36,202 nucleotides of DNA from a candidate division KSB1 bacterium. GTDB lineage: Bacteria > Zhuqueibacterota > Zhuqueibacteria > JANLFK01 > Oleimicrobiaceae. A program made the translations under genes and the position numbers. The notes under the pieces are model-generated. The model saw only the letters and a list, made by a program, of their open reading frames with translations, was not told where the DNA came from and did not search any database. The stretch is from the NCBI GenBank assembly GCA_034506335.1, contig JAPDPR010000040.1, positions 1 through 36,202 on the forward strand, written 5' to 3'. Below are positions 16,742-25,732 of the stretch, piece after piece (the stretch's first letter is position 1; every line of letters begins with the position of its first letter).

Positions 16742-19700
16742 ATGTTGCGATGCACATTTCCTCTACGCCGGCTGCTGGTGTGGGCCGTTTTGCCGGTGGT
16801 TTTGGTGAGCATCGTGCCGCTGGGTGCATATGGTGCGAACGGCAAGGTAGCCGGAAGAGTGTACGATGCGCAGACCAAGGAGCCACTCCCCGGGGCCAAC
16901 GTGATTGTGGAGAGCGTCTGGCAAGCGGACAAGGTTGTGCCCCTGGAGGTGAAGATGGGTGCGGCCGCTGACCGCGAGGGCTACTTTGTCATCCTCAATG
17001 TGCCGCCAGGCACGTACAACATCAGGGCCTCGATGATGGGTTACGGCCCGGTGGTCAAGCAGCAGGTGCGTGTGAACCTTGACCGCACCACCACCGTGGA
17101 CTTTGCGCTCACCACCCAGGTGTTAGAGATGGGGGCGATCGAGGTGGTTGCCGAGCGCGAGCCCATCCGCGCCGATGTTGCTGGGACGCAGGAGATCATT
17201 CTCACCGAGCGCCTGGCCGAGACGCCGGTGATGCGTGTAGATGAGTTCGTGAACAAGATCAAAGGGGTGCAGCTTGTCGCGGATAACGACGGCCATGGTC
17301 TGAGCATCCGCGGCGGAGGCATCCGTGAGACCGACGTGCGCATCGACGGCATTTCGCTGCGCGACCCTCGCTCGGAGAACTCCTACCTCTCGCTCAACTC
17401 CACGTCGGTGGAAGAGTTGCAGGTGCTCACCGGCGGTTTCCAGGCCAAGTACGGCGGGTTCCGCTCTGGCTTAGTCAATGTGGTCACCAAGGAGGGGCGC
17501 CGCGACCGCTACTCGCTCTCTTTGCGCCTGGACGCCACCCCCGGCGGCCAGAAAAAGTTTTTCGGCGTCAACCCGTGGAGTGACGAATCGTGGATCTATC
17601 GCGTCTTTGCCGATACCAGCGAACATGGCTACGCATGGAAAGGCACTATTGGCGACACTACGGTGCCGGAGGAGCTGCGCTACTTCCGCGGGTGGAAGAA
17701 CAAGAACGAAGGGAGAAGCAACTACGAGGCGATCGGGATCCCGCGCCTGGCCAAGCTTACCCCCGAGCAAAAGCTTGCGCTGTGGAAACGGCAACACCCG
17801 CAGTACCGCTTCGCCGACAAGCCGGACGTCTTTGTCGAAGGCACGCTCACCGGACCGGTGCCAGGCGGCGGGCTGCCCGTGTTGGGGGCGTTCCTAGGTC
17901 GAACAACCTTCCTCGCGGGCTTCAAGTACGAGGACACGCAATTCGCCTTCCCCATCGGGCCGCGCAACAACTATGTGGACTGGAACGGCCAGCTCAAGCT
18001 CACTACCACCCTGAGCCCCAGCATGAAGCTGTCGCTCAACAGCATGTACGCTGAGGTCAATACCCTGACCGCTGGCCGGCCCAGCACCTTTGGCGGCGCG
18101 CTCATCGACAATTCAAGCCGCTTCAATTTCCTGAGCAGCACAGAAGCATCCGTGGCGCAACAGGCAGCGCTCCTGGGCGGCAGCAACGGCTTTGTGCAGA
18201 TGTTCAATAAGAGTCGGCTGCAATTCTACGACAAGCGTCTGGTGGTCGGTGGAGCCAAGTTCACTCACACCCTCTCGCCCAAGGCATTCTACACGGTTGA
18301 CCTTCAGATGGGATACACCGACAGCAAACTCACCCCTTTTGCCCTGGACACCTCACGGGCCGACGCCTGGTTCATGTTGGATAGCACCTACCGCGTATTG
18401 GATGTGCCGAGCAAGGGCACGCCCAACGGTTCCACGAACTGGTTGACCGACATCACCAACATGTTCTGGCTCTACGGTGGGCTGCAGGCTGCCGACTCCT
18501 CTTACTCGTGGTCGGCCAACCTCAAGATAGACCTCACCGCCCAGCTTGGTCGCCATCACCAGGTGGAAACAGGATTGAGTGTGGACTATAACTACATGTT
18601 CGTGAACTCCGGCACCTGGCTACAATCGGAACAGAGCTGGACACCCGACACCTGGCAGTACTACACGGCCAAGCCGCTGGAGATTGGCCTCTACGCGCAG
18701 GACAAGCTCGAGTTCCAGGGCATGATCGCTACCATCGGGCTGCGAGCCGACTACTTCAATCCCAACAAAAAGTCCTATCTGGTCGCCCATCCTCTTGATC
18801 CGGACTATGCCAACTTTTTCAACCTAGTCTACCAGTACTTGCCGGGGAAATTCGGCTCGTGGGAAAAGTGGGTCAAGTTCCGCGAGATGCTGGACGAGCC
18901 ACCGGGCTGGCCTGCCACGGAAGTGAAGACTCAGCTCAAACTCTCGCCGCGGGTAGGGGTGTCTTTCCCGATCACCGTGAACAGCAAGCTCTACTTCAAC
19001 TACGGCCATTTCTACCAGCGCCCCAACCCAACGTTCCTGTACAATCAGGCGGTAATGCCGGGCGCCACCAATGTGCCCTGCCCGGACCTCACTATGGCCA
19101 GAACCGTTGCTTACGAGTTCGGCTACGAGCAGAATTTCTGGAAGGACTTTTTGTTTAACGTGACCTTCTACTACAAGGACGTGAAAGACGAACCGCTGTC
19201 GCGCTCCTATGTGGACTATTGGGAAGAGCAGACGGTGCAGAAGTACTTCCCGGATTTCTACAAGGATATCCGCGGGGCGGAGCTGCGTCTGGAAAAGCGC
19301 GTCGGGCGCTTCCTGACCTTCTGGGGGAATTACGAGTACCGACTGCAGACCACGGGCCGCACCGGACTTGCCTACGTGTATGAAAACCGGCTGCGGGCAG
19401 CAGAGGAGGAGCGGTGGCCCAACATCGTCACCACCGATCCACGTCCGTTAGCCCACGCCAATGTGAACGTCCACACGCCCATGAGCTGGGGACCGCGCCT
19501 GTGGGGCCTCTGGCCATTGAGCGGCATCTATGTCAACTTCTTCTTCGAGTGGCAGGACGGGGGACGGCAGATCATCAACCCACAGGAGCCTGAGGAGAAG
19601 CAACACCGAATCGAGGTGGTGGACTATTCCAATGCCGCCCTCCGAGCAGCCAAGATGATTCGCTTAGGGGGGGTAAGCATTGAATTGGTGGCCACCGTGC

Positions 19701-19921
19701 AGAACCTGTTCAACCAGAAGCGACTCTCGTTCCAGAACATGAGCACGGCACAGTTTGACCGCTACAAGAACTCGCTGCACCTGCCGTTCGAAAGTGGCGA
19801 TCAGCACGGCAACGACAAGCTGGGAGAGTGGAACAAGGACTACATCGACATCGGCTGGTTCACGGCACCCTTGTTCTTGAACCCGCGGCGGGTGTTGCTC
19901 GGCTTGCGGATCAATCTGTGA
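16742..19921 (+). CDS. Large TonB-dependent receptor with N-terminal carboxypeptidase-like regulatory domain
   Basis: A 1059-residue outer-membrane receptor. A signal peptide (about 1-32, ending GAYGA) is followed by a CarboxypepD_reg-like beta-sandwich (GKVAGRVYDAQTKEPLPGANV, about 34-125, with the REGYF and PPGTYNIRASMMGY strands). The plug follows (IRGGGIRETDVRIDGISL; VEELQVLTGGFQAKYGGFRSGLVNVVTKEG, about 190-255). The remainder is an aromatic-rich beta-barrel ending GLRINL. The domain order is that of SusC-like and CirA-like receptors of the FCB group. No SusD-type lipoprotein follows, so a canonical Sus pair is not present. GGAGGA precedes the ATG. The GH18 gene begins 7 bases after the stop, which suggests translational coupling and uptake of glycan fragments; protein or peptide ligands remain possible. 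Confidence 0.9.
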   Translation: MLRCTFPLRRLLVWAVLPVVLVSIVPLGAYGANGKVAGRVYDAQTKEPLPGANVIVESVWQADKVVPLEVKMGAAADREGYFVILNVPPGTYNIRASMMGYGPVVKQQVRVNLDRTTTVDFALTTQVLEMGAIEVVAEREPIRADVAGTQEIILTERLAETPVMRVDEFVNKIKGVQLVADNDGHGLSIRGGGIRETDVRIDGISLRDPRSENSYLSLNSTSVEELQVLTGGFQAKYGGFRSGLVNVVTKEGRRDRYSLSLRLDATPGGQKKFFGVNPWSDESWIYRVFADTSEHGYAWKGTIGDTTVPEELRYFRGWKNKNEGRSNYEAIGIPRLAKLTPEQKLALWKRQHPQYRFADKPDVFVEGTLTGPVPGGGLPVLGAFLGRTTFLAGFKYEDTQFAFPIGPRNNYVDWNGQLKLTTTLSPSMKLSLNSMYAEVNTLTAGRPSTFGGALIDNSSRFNFLSSTEASVAQQAALLGGSNGFVQMFNKSRLQFYDKRLVVGGAKFTHTLSPKAFYTVDLQMGYTDSKLTPFALDTSRADAWFMLDSTYRVLDVPSKGTPNGSTNWLTDITNMFWLYGGLQAADSSYSWSANLKIDLTAQLGRHHQVETGLSVDYNYMFVNSGTWLQSEQSWTPDTWQYYTAKPLEIGLYAQDKLEFQGMIATIGLRADYFNPNKKSYLVAHPLDPDYANFFNLVYQYLPGKFGSWEKWVKFREMLDEPPGWPATEVKTQLKLSPRVGVSFPITVNSKLYFNYGHFYQRPNPTFLYNQAVMPGATNVPCPDLTMARTVAYEFGYEQNFWKDFLFNVTFYYKDVKDEPLSRSYVDYWEEQTVQKYFPDFYKDIRGAELRLEKRVGRFLTFWGNYEYRLQTTGRTGLAYVYENRLRAAEEERWPNIVTTDPRPLAHANVNVHTPMSWGPRLWGLWPLSGIYVNFFFEWQDGGRQIINPQEPEEKQHRIEVVDYSNAALRAAKMIRLGGVSIELVATVQNLFNQKRLSFQNMSTAQFDRYKNSLHLPFESGDQHGNDKLGEWNKDYIDIGWFTAPLFLNPRRVLLGLRINL

Positions 19922-19928
19922 TGAGAAT

Positions 19929-21281
19929 ATGAGGCAACGGCTGGTTGACCTTCGGCAGGGTTCTCTTGCATCGCTCTATGCATTGCTGCTTACCTGTGCT
20001 GTGAAGGCATCACCGCTAATTGTCGTAGGTTATTATCCAGCATGGGTGCAGCGGTCTTTTCCACCTCAGGCCATTGATTTTGCCTCCGTGACTCATGTGG
20101 CCCACGCTTTTGCCTGGCCTACTGCGGACGGAAACATGGCCATGTATGGCGAATTTGACGCTTATGGTTTTGTAGCCGTGGTGCACGGGGCTGATAGGAA
20201 AGCTATCCTCTCGTTGGGCGGGTGGGGACAGTCGGACGGCTTTTCGCCCATGACGGCAGACCCGGCGAAGAGGGCGCGCTTTACTACTGCCGTCAGGGAC
20301 CTCTGTCTGAGCGCCGGCTACGACGGGGTGGATATCGACTGGGAATACCCGAGCGCTACTGACCGGCCCAACCTGACCACGTGGGTCAAGGAACTGCGAC
20401 AAGCACTGAACACCCTGGTGCCGCCACGTTCACTCTCCGCCGCCGTGCCGGCTGGCGCGTGGGCAGGAAGCAGGTACGATTTTGCAGCGCTCCATCCTTA
20501 CCTTGACTGGATTGGCTGCATGACCTACGACTTTCACGGCAGCTGGACCGCACACGCGGGGCACAATGCGCCCCTCTACTCCTCGGGCAATGATCCGTGC
20601 GGCTCGGCGCACGAAGCCGCAGTCTACCTCCTGTCCTGCGGGCTCCCGCGGCAGAAGGTTCTCATTGGCATCCCGCTCTACGGGCGGCTGTTCACCGCCG
20701 CGAGACTCTACGGCCCAAGCACCGGCGGGGCCGAGGTCTGGTACAGCGTGGTGACAAGCGACTACCTCCCCACCTGGCGCTACCACTGGGATGAAATCGC
20801 GAAGGTGCCTTACCTCACCAACGCTGGCGGCACCATGCTATTGAGCTTTGACGACACCAGCTCGGTCCGTCTCAAGTGTGCTTACGTGCGAGAGCAGCGG
20901 CTTGGCGGTGTGATTGTCTGGGCCCTGGGGCAGGATGTCGTGGGTGGGGAGCAGGTGCTCATGAGTACAATAGGGCGAGAGCTCCTGAGCGGTACCGTGG
21001 TGACCGAGCAAAAGGAGGCACCGAAAAATGCGGAGTTACGTTGTTTTCCCTACCCCTGCACGAATTGGGTCACCGTGGTGCATCGCACACCCGCCACACA
21101 GGCAGTGAGCGTGCGTCTTTGCGACATGCGCGGCAGAACAGTGTGTGAACTCCTCACCCCAAGTAGTCAGAGTGAAGGCCACGCCACTTTCGACCTCTCC
21201 GGGCTTGCCAGCGGACTCTATGTGTGTCAGGTGCTCGGGGAGTCAATGATAGGCACATGCAAAGTTCTGATCGTCCGGTAA
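19929..21281 (+). CDS. Secreted glycoside hydrolase family 18 (chitinase-like) with C-terminal sorting domain
   Basis: A 450-residue exported glycosidase. A signal peptide (about 1-28) is followed by a GH18 barrel (about 29-350): VGYYPAW (33-39), SLGGW (95-99), the active-site DGVDIDWE (132-139, acid/base E139), MTYDFHG (198-204) and the final-strand tryptophan (W331) in VIVWALGQD. GH18 enzymes cleave beta-1,4 bonds next to N-acetylglucosamine through the substrate's acetamido group. The motif favours a chitinase or cell-wall type over an EndoH-type enzyme. Residues 368-450 form a beta-sandwich with LSGLASGLYVCQV and a terminal KVLIVR, typical of T9SS type A sorting domains, so the enzyme is probably exported to the cell surface or outside. 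No strong ribosome site is present; translation may be coupled to the receptor gene 7 bases upstream. Confidence 0.88.
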   Translation: MRQRLVDLRQGSLASLYALLLTCAVKASPLIVVGYYPAWVQRSFPPQAIDFASVTHVAHAFAWPTADGNMAMYGEFDAYGFVAVVHGADRKAILSLGGWGQSDGFSPMTADPAKRARFTTAVRDLCLSAGYDGVDIDWEYPSATDRPNLTTWVKELRQALNTLVPPRSLSAAVPAGAWAGSRYDFAALHPYLDWIGCMTYDFHGSWTAHAGHNAPLYSSGNDPCGSAHEAAVYLLSCGLPRQKVLIGIPLYGRLFTAARLYGPSTGGAEVWYSVVTSDYLPTWRYHWDEIAKVPYLTNAGGTMLLSFDDTSSVRLKCAYVREQRLGGVIVWALGQDVVGGEQVLMSTIGRELLSGTVVTEQKEAPKNAELRCFPYPCTNWVTVVHRTPATQAVSVRLCDMRGRTVCELLTPSSQSEGHATFDLSGLASGLYVCQVLGESMIGTCKVLIVR

Positions 21282-21339
21282 GCGCTACTGTCATAAAGGG
21301 CTGTTCGAGGCCCACCACCTAAAAGTCGGAGAAAAGGAG

Positions 21340-23442
21340 ATGAGGCGACAACTGTTGCGTGTGGGGCTGGTGGCACTGATGCTGAGCCTCTGGGCCACTT
21401 CGGCCCTGCCACAGAAGGACTACAACGGCCCGCCGCTCTTCATCGACGTCAACGCCATCAAGCTGGACATGAAAAAGTTGAACGGTGAAGGGCAATTTAC
21501 CACCCAGTACAGCTGGATGCTCACCGGCACCGGCCCTGAAAAGACAGAGATCTTCTTTTATCCTCAGGACCAGTGGCATTCACAGCTTCTCTACCAGATC
21601 TTCAACCCCATCTGCCTCGACGACAGCGGCTGTGTGGACCAGAGGGGAAACCGGAAGATTATACCTACCCCCTTCGTGAGCAACGGGGTCAACGACTGGT
21701 CCATGGAGATAAGGCGTTATCGCCCGCCATACGTGACCGTGGACGGTGTGCCGCTGTACCGCGAGTACCGCTGGCAGGTGGACCCAAAGCTGAAGCCCGA
21801 TATTGCGGCGATCTGGGAGGATATTCTGCCCTTCTGGGGCATTCGCACGCACGTGGAGGTCTATGCGTTCAGCAATCCCAACCACCAGGACTACATCATC
21901 TGGAAAGGCACCTACAAGTTCACTGGCGAGACCAGACGTCCCATCGAAAACCCTGGGCCGGAAGACTTTTTCCCCGACCAAACCATCCGTCTGTGGTGGC
22001 CGGTAGCCTTTAGTTTCGGGCCTTCGAAAGCTGGCGAGTACGAAGTGTTTGGCCATTTCGCGTATGAGGGGGAGGACGACCTGGATAGCTGGTTTGCGCG
22101 CAAGTCGCAGCTGGTGACCGGCCGGCCGCGGGATACGCTGAAAGTGGCGTACTACTGGGACTCGACGCTGGGCGGCAGCGCTGCTTATCCCAATGGCAGC
22201 CGAGACCACACCGGTGACCCGGACCGAACCACAGGTCACCTCATCTCGCCGCAAGTACCTGGCTACGCGTTGCTCTACGCCTGCAGCTCCCCCATTGACC
22301 CTGCCGACGACCCAGCCCAGCCCTACGCCATGCCCCACGCCGGTATCGTCAAGGACCTGTGGGGGCGGCGCGACTTTGGCCTGCGCGACACCTACATCGG
22401 CCACGACAGTCGGGGCAAGTTCCCCAAGGACATCATCACCGAAGGGTGGGCAACCAGTCCGGAAAAGGGGCCAATGCGCTTTGTCACCGTCGGACCTTAT
22501 CGACTCACCAAGAACGCTGCCATCGGGCGGTATGATTCCATCACGGTGGTCTATGCCATCGGCGTTGGCTCGCTCTCCTGGGACATGGCCGACAGCATTG
22601 GCAAAGCGTGGTTTGCCGGCCAGATATCTGACCAGGAAAAGAACACCTGGGTGCTCAGCGGCCGTGACTCCCTGTTCAAGGTTCTCGATCGCGCCTACTG
22701 GGCGTGGAGTCGTGGGCTGGACATCCCCGATCCACCGCCGCCACCAGATTTGGAGGTCATAAGCGACGCCGACCGTGTAGTCGTAAGATGGTCGTACCCT
22801 GATCCCTCCTACTTCAAGGATCCAGACACAGGGGTGGATGACTGGTACGCTTGGCGCGTGTATCGCAAGAAGGGGGCTTCGTACGTGGGCGACCCGCAAG
22901 ATGCTTACAGCGGCGAGCGCTGGCAGCTCATCTTCGAGACCACCAACCGCAATCAGACTACGTTCGTGGACACCGCGGTGACGCGCGGGGTCAGCTACTA
23001 CTATGCCGTCACCGCAGTGGACGACGGCACACAGAACCGCGACGGGCTCTTCCCCGGGCAAAAGCTGGAGAGCTCGCGCTTTGCCAATCGCTCCGCAATG
23101 CCAGCTATACCATTCAAAGCCGGACTAGCAACCACCCAGCGCGTGCGCGTCGTGCCCAATCCGGCCTCCATCAGGGCCGGGGGCCTCGGCTTTCCGGGTG
23201 CACCAGACCGCATCCTCTTCACGCAATTGCCCTACAAGTGCAAGCTGCGCGTGTTCACCGAGACAGGCGACCAGATCATTAGCATCGACCACTTCGGGAC
23301 CGATCAAGAGGTGTGGGATCAGCGCACTGACGCCAACCAGTACGTGACGAGCGGCATCTACGTGCTAGCCGTGACCGAGGCAGAGGACGTCGATGGTCAT
23401 GCCCTGCCGGACCAGTTCGTCAAGTTCGTGCTGGTGCGGTAG
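21340..23442 (+). CDS. Large secreted protein of unknown function with fibronectin III-like and C-terminal sorting domains
   Basis: The 700-residue product has a signal peptide (about 1-25, ending SALPQ). I do not recognise residues 26-460 as any enzyme; they are rich in aromatic residues, with repeated ...YFWD/YYWD and GxYEVFGHF beta-strand patterns, as in a surface beta-sandwich protein. A short proline run (about 460-466) leads to a fibronectin type III-like unit (about 467-575; VVVRWSYPDPS ... YYYAVTAVDDG). The last 100 residues carry VRVVPNPAS...ILFTQLPYKCKLRVFTETGD...SGIYVLAVT, the pattern of T9SS sorting/FlgD-like ends. GGAG lies 8 bases before the ATG. It sits between the GH18 gene and the PorV/PorQ gene. 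A role in surface glycan or protein handling is suggested by context only. Confidence 0.75.
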   Translation: MRRQLLRVGLVALMLSLWATSALPQKDYNGPPLFIDVNAIKLDMKKLNGEGQFTTQYSWMLTGTGPEKTEIFFYPQDQWHSQLLYQIFNPICLDDSGCVDQRGNRKIIPTPFVSNGVNDWSMEIRRYRPPYVTVDGVPLYREYRWQVDPKLKPDIAAIWEDILPFWGIRTHVEVYAFSNPNHQDYIIWKGTYKFTGETRRPIENPGPEDFFPDQTIRLWWPVAFSFGPSKAGEYEVFGHFAYEGEDDLDSWFARKSQLVTGRPRDTLKVAYYWDSTLGGSAAYPNGSRDHTGDPDRTTGHLISPQVPGYALLYACSSPIDPADDPAQPYAMPHAGIVKDLWGRRDFGLRDTYIGHDSRGKFPKDIITEGWATSPEKGPMRFVTVGPYRLTKNAAIGRYDSITVVYAIGVGSLSWDMADSIGKAWFAGQISDQEKNTWVLSGRDSLFKVLDRAYWAWSRGLDIPDPPPPPDLEVISDADRVVVRWSYPDPSYFKDPDTGVDDWYAWRVYRKKGASYVGDPQDAYSGERWQLIFETTNRNQTTFVDTAVTRGVSYYYAVTAVDDGTQNRDGLFPGQKLESSRFANRSAMPAIPFKAGLATTQRVRVVPNPASIRAGGLGFPGAPDRILFTQLPYKCKLRVFTETGDQIISIDHFGTDQEVWDQRTDANQYVTSGIYVLAVTEAEDVDGHALPDQFVKFVLVR

Positions 23443-23473
23443 AGTTTGGGGGCACTAAAGCGAGGAGAAGGCC

Positions 23474-24493
23474 ATGAAGTACAGAGGAATGGTGCTATTG
23501 GCCATAATGCTCATGATGGCAGCATTGCCTGCGCAGAGCCAGATCATCAAGAAGGGGCAAGTGGGGTTCCGTTTCCTGGAAAACCCCATTTCCGCCGAGG
23601 CGGTGGGTCGCGGGGCCTTGGGGGTCGCCACTGCCCGCACTGCAAACGCGGCCTTTTGGAACCCTGCCGGACTGGCATGGATCGACGGTCGATGGGACGT
23701 GGCGCTGAACTACACCAAGGGGATCGCTGACATCAACCACACCTCAGCAGCGGCCGCGGTTGCCTTGCCACGCGTGGGCACCATCTGCGTCAATGCCATC
23801 ATGATGGACTATGGTGAGTTCTACGGCACGCGCCGCGCCGACAATGAGCATGGGTTCATCGACACGGGCGTCTTCTCCCCTTCGGCGTGGTGCCTGGGCA
23901 TTGCCTTTGCCCAGCGCGTCAGTGACCGCTTTTCCTACGGGGTGCACCTGAAATACGCTTACCAGGACCTGGGCGACGCGTGGGTGGCCACCGCCGGCTC
24001 CGACGTCAATGACCCCAACCTGGTCACCGCGCAGAAGTCATATGCACACGGCGAGCCAGCCGTGGACGTGGGCGCCGTGTATGACTTTGCCTACCACGGC
24101 ATCCGCTTTGGGGCCGTCATCCAGAACGTGTCGCGCGAGATCCGCTACGAGCGGGACAAATTCCCCCTGCCGTTCGCAGTCAGCTTTGCGCTCAGTGTGA
24201 ATCCCCTCTCGTTCCTGCTGGTCGATCTGCAGGAGCACGACCTCCAGGTTGGCTTTGAATCGCGTCACCCGCGTGACTTCAAAGAGAAGCTGAAGGTCGG
24301 GGCCGAATATACGCTGCACGAAACGCTCACCGTGCGTCTCGGCTACATGGGCAACTATGACGAGCGCGGACTCACTGCCGGCATAGGGCTGCGACAGAGT
24401 TGGGGCGGCTCCACCATGCGCATCGACTATGCGTTTCAGGATTTTGGCCTTTTCAACAGCGTGCACCTGTTCACGTTTGGCATAAGCCATTGA
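23474..24493 (+). CDS. PorV/PorQ-family outer-membrane protein
   Basis: The 339-residue protein has a signal peptide (about 1-22, ending AQSQ) followed by the conserved opening of this family: GFRFLENPISAEAVGRGALGVATARTANAAFWNPAGLAW. This resembles the FadL-like N-terminal signature GGA...ANPAGL. The rest is a run of amphipathic beta-strands ending FGLFNSVHLFTFGISH, as expected for a 14-strand barrel. PorV shuttles cargo with T9SS sorting domains from the translocon to the attachment complex; PorQ-like members are less well defined. Its place directly after two genes encoding proteins with such domains fits a cargo-handling role. GAGGAGA precedes the ATG. I cannot tell PorV from PorQ or an uncharacterised paralogue. 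Confidence 0.85.
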   Translation: MKYRGMVLLAIMLMMAALPAQSQIIKKGQVGFRFLENPISAEAVGRGALGVATARTANAAFWNPAGLAWIDGRWDVALNYTKGIADINHTSAAAAVALPRVGTICVNAIMMDYGEFYGTRRADNEHGFIDTGVFSPSAWCLGIAFAQRVSDRFSYGVHLKYAYQDLGDAWVATAGSDVNDPNLVTAQKSYAHGEPAVDVGAVYDFAYHGIRFGAVIQNVSREIRYERDKFPLPFAVSFALSVNPLSFLLVDLQEHDLQVGFESRHPRDFKEKLKVGAEYTLHETLTVRLGYMGNYDERGLTAGIGLRQSWGGSTMRIDYAFQDFGLFNSVHLFTFGISH

Positions 24494-24618
24494 CCTTGGT
24501 GGTGCTAGACCGTTGGCTCATTTAGTGCGCCATCCGCTGGGTCGCTGAAGCACCGATGGGGGCCCTCAAGACCAGGCAGTGACGCTGAACGGGAGACTAA
24601 CTGCATGGGACAGAATCG

Positions 24619-25608
24619 ATGATACGGTGGAGGCGTGTCCGCGACATTTTCACCTGCGTAGGCGTGGCATTGGGCATAGGAGTTTTGCTCATGGCGGCGT
24701 GCGCCACATCCCATCGAGCATCGCCGGCACGCCCGCGACCCCACGCGGATGTGGTAGCGGCAGCGCGTGCCGAACCGACCCCGTGGCTCCTTGAACCCGC
24801 CAGCCGCTGGATGCGCGACTTTTCCGGCTCGCCGCGCGACGATACCCTGGCCACCCCCACGGGCAAGCTCGAGGCAGAAGGGATCGGCAGCAAAACCAGG
24901 GTCTACGACCTTTTCGACCGCTGGCTTCTCCGCCCCGAGATCAGGGGCGACCGAGGCACCGCCTGGGCGGACATCACGGGCGAGTGCAAGGGAATGATCG
25001 AGCTTGATTTTGCCTTGACGCCGGAACAGTGGCAGGACCCTGTGCGGCGGCGCGCTTACTACCGCGCGGTGGACACTCTCATCACCACCATCGGCGAAAC
25101 ACTGCTTGCAGACTTTGGGGACGTCCTCAAGGGCCAGGAACGAAGACTGTTCTTGCGCGCGCTCAAAGCGTTGGCCTGGCAGGAAAGCAAGTGGCAACAC
25201 TACCTGCGGTTCAAGGATTGGTTCTTCGTGGTCGTGAGCGGTGGCTCGTACAACAAACTGGACGACTGGGGGATCACCCAGCTGGCCCGCTCTTCATTCG
25301 ACGAAACCGTGCTCCTCAACAAGAACTTTTTCGACAGCAAAGGGTACTGCTCGATCTCCAGCACCCTCTACTATGGCTTTATGCACTTTTATTTTTGCTA
25401 CTTGGAGGCCCGGGACAATCCGCACAACGGCCCGAGCATCATGAACAAAATCGTGGGGGCATACAACCGCTACAGCTCCGGCTATAGCTCCAGTTGCTTC
25501 GACCTCGCGCAGAGCGACGAGGGGTATCGTTCCTACCAAATCCGTGCCATGGGGTCATTCAAGGACAATTTTGTCCTTGAGCCGTGGAAGGAAGCGATAG
25601 GGCAATGA
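24619..25608 (+). CDS. Lipoprotein with a possible lytic transglycosylase (SLT)-like domain
   Basis: The 329-residue product starts with a lipoprotein signal (hydrophobic segment then LLMAAC, lipidated C28). Residues 35-175 have no recognised domain. The C-terminal half has three signatures in the order seen in family-1 lytic transglycosylases: AWQESKW with a potential catalytic glutamate (E189), DDWGITQLARSS (215-226; compare GLMQLMP), and GAYNRYSSGY (280-289; compare the AYN motif). This suggests a cell-envelope peptidoglycan cleavage enzyme. The match is distant and made by eye, so it could also be a non-catalytic lysozyme-like fold. The start has only a weak ribosome site. It follows the PorV/PorQ gene by 125 bases that contain no gene. 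Confidence 0.62.
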   Translation: MIRWRRVRDIFTCVGVALGIGVLLMAACATSHRASPARPRPHADVVAAARAEPTPWLLEPASRWMRDFSGSPRDDTLATPTGKLEAEGIGSKTRVYDLFDRWLLRPEIRGDRGTAWADITGECKGMIELDFALTPEQWQDPVRRRAYYRAVDTLITTIGETLLADFGDVLKGQERRLFLRALKALAWQESKWQHYLRFKDWFFVVVSGGSYNKLDDWGITQLARSSFDETVLLNKNFFDSKGYCSISSTLYYGFMHFYFCYLEARDNPHNGPSIMNKIVGAYNRYSSGYSSSCFDLAQSDEGYRSYQIRAMGSFKDNFVLEPWKEAIGQ

Positions 25609-25674
25609 AGCAGAAAGCTGCGGCAAGTTTGGGCAGTCGAGGCCCGGGGACCGCAGGAACGATCTTGCCAAGAC

Positions 25675-25709
25675 GGGGCGCGCAGCTTCCACACGCAGCT
25701 ACGCGCCCC
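25675..25709. terminator. Hairpin between convergent genes, possible bidirectional terminator
   Basis: GGGGCGCG (25675-25682) pairs with CGCGCCCC (25702-25709). Inside, AGCT pairs with AGCT after one mismatch, giving a strong 12-bp stem. Uridine tracts are poor on both sides (CATTTTCC on +, none on -), so termination efficiency is uncertain. Confidence 0.5.
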
Positions 25710-25732
25710 GAGTCATTTTCCTTGCCCTGGCT

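Noticed and set aside
21580-23061. A 493-codon - strand frame opposite the 700-residue secreted protein
   Set aside because: The + strand frame has a signal peptide, domain structure and a ribosome site; the antisense frame has none and is a GC-driven shadow.
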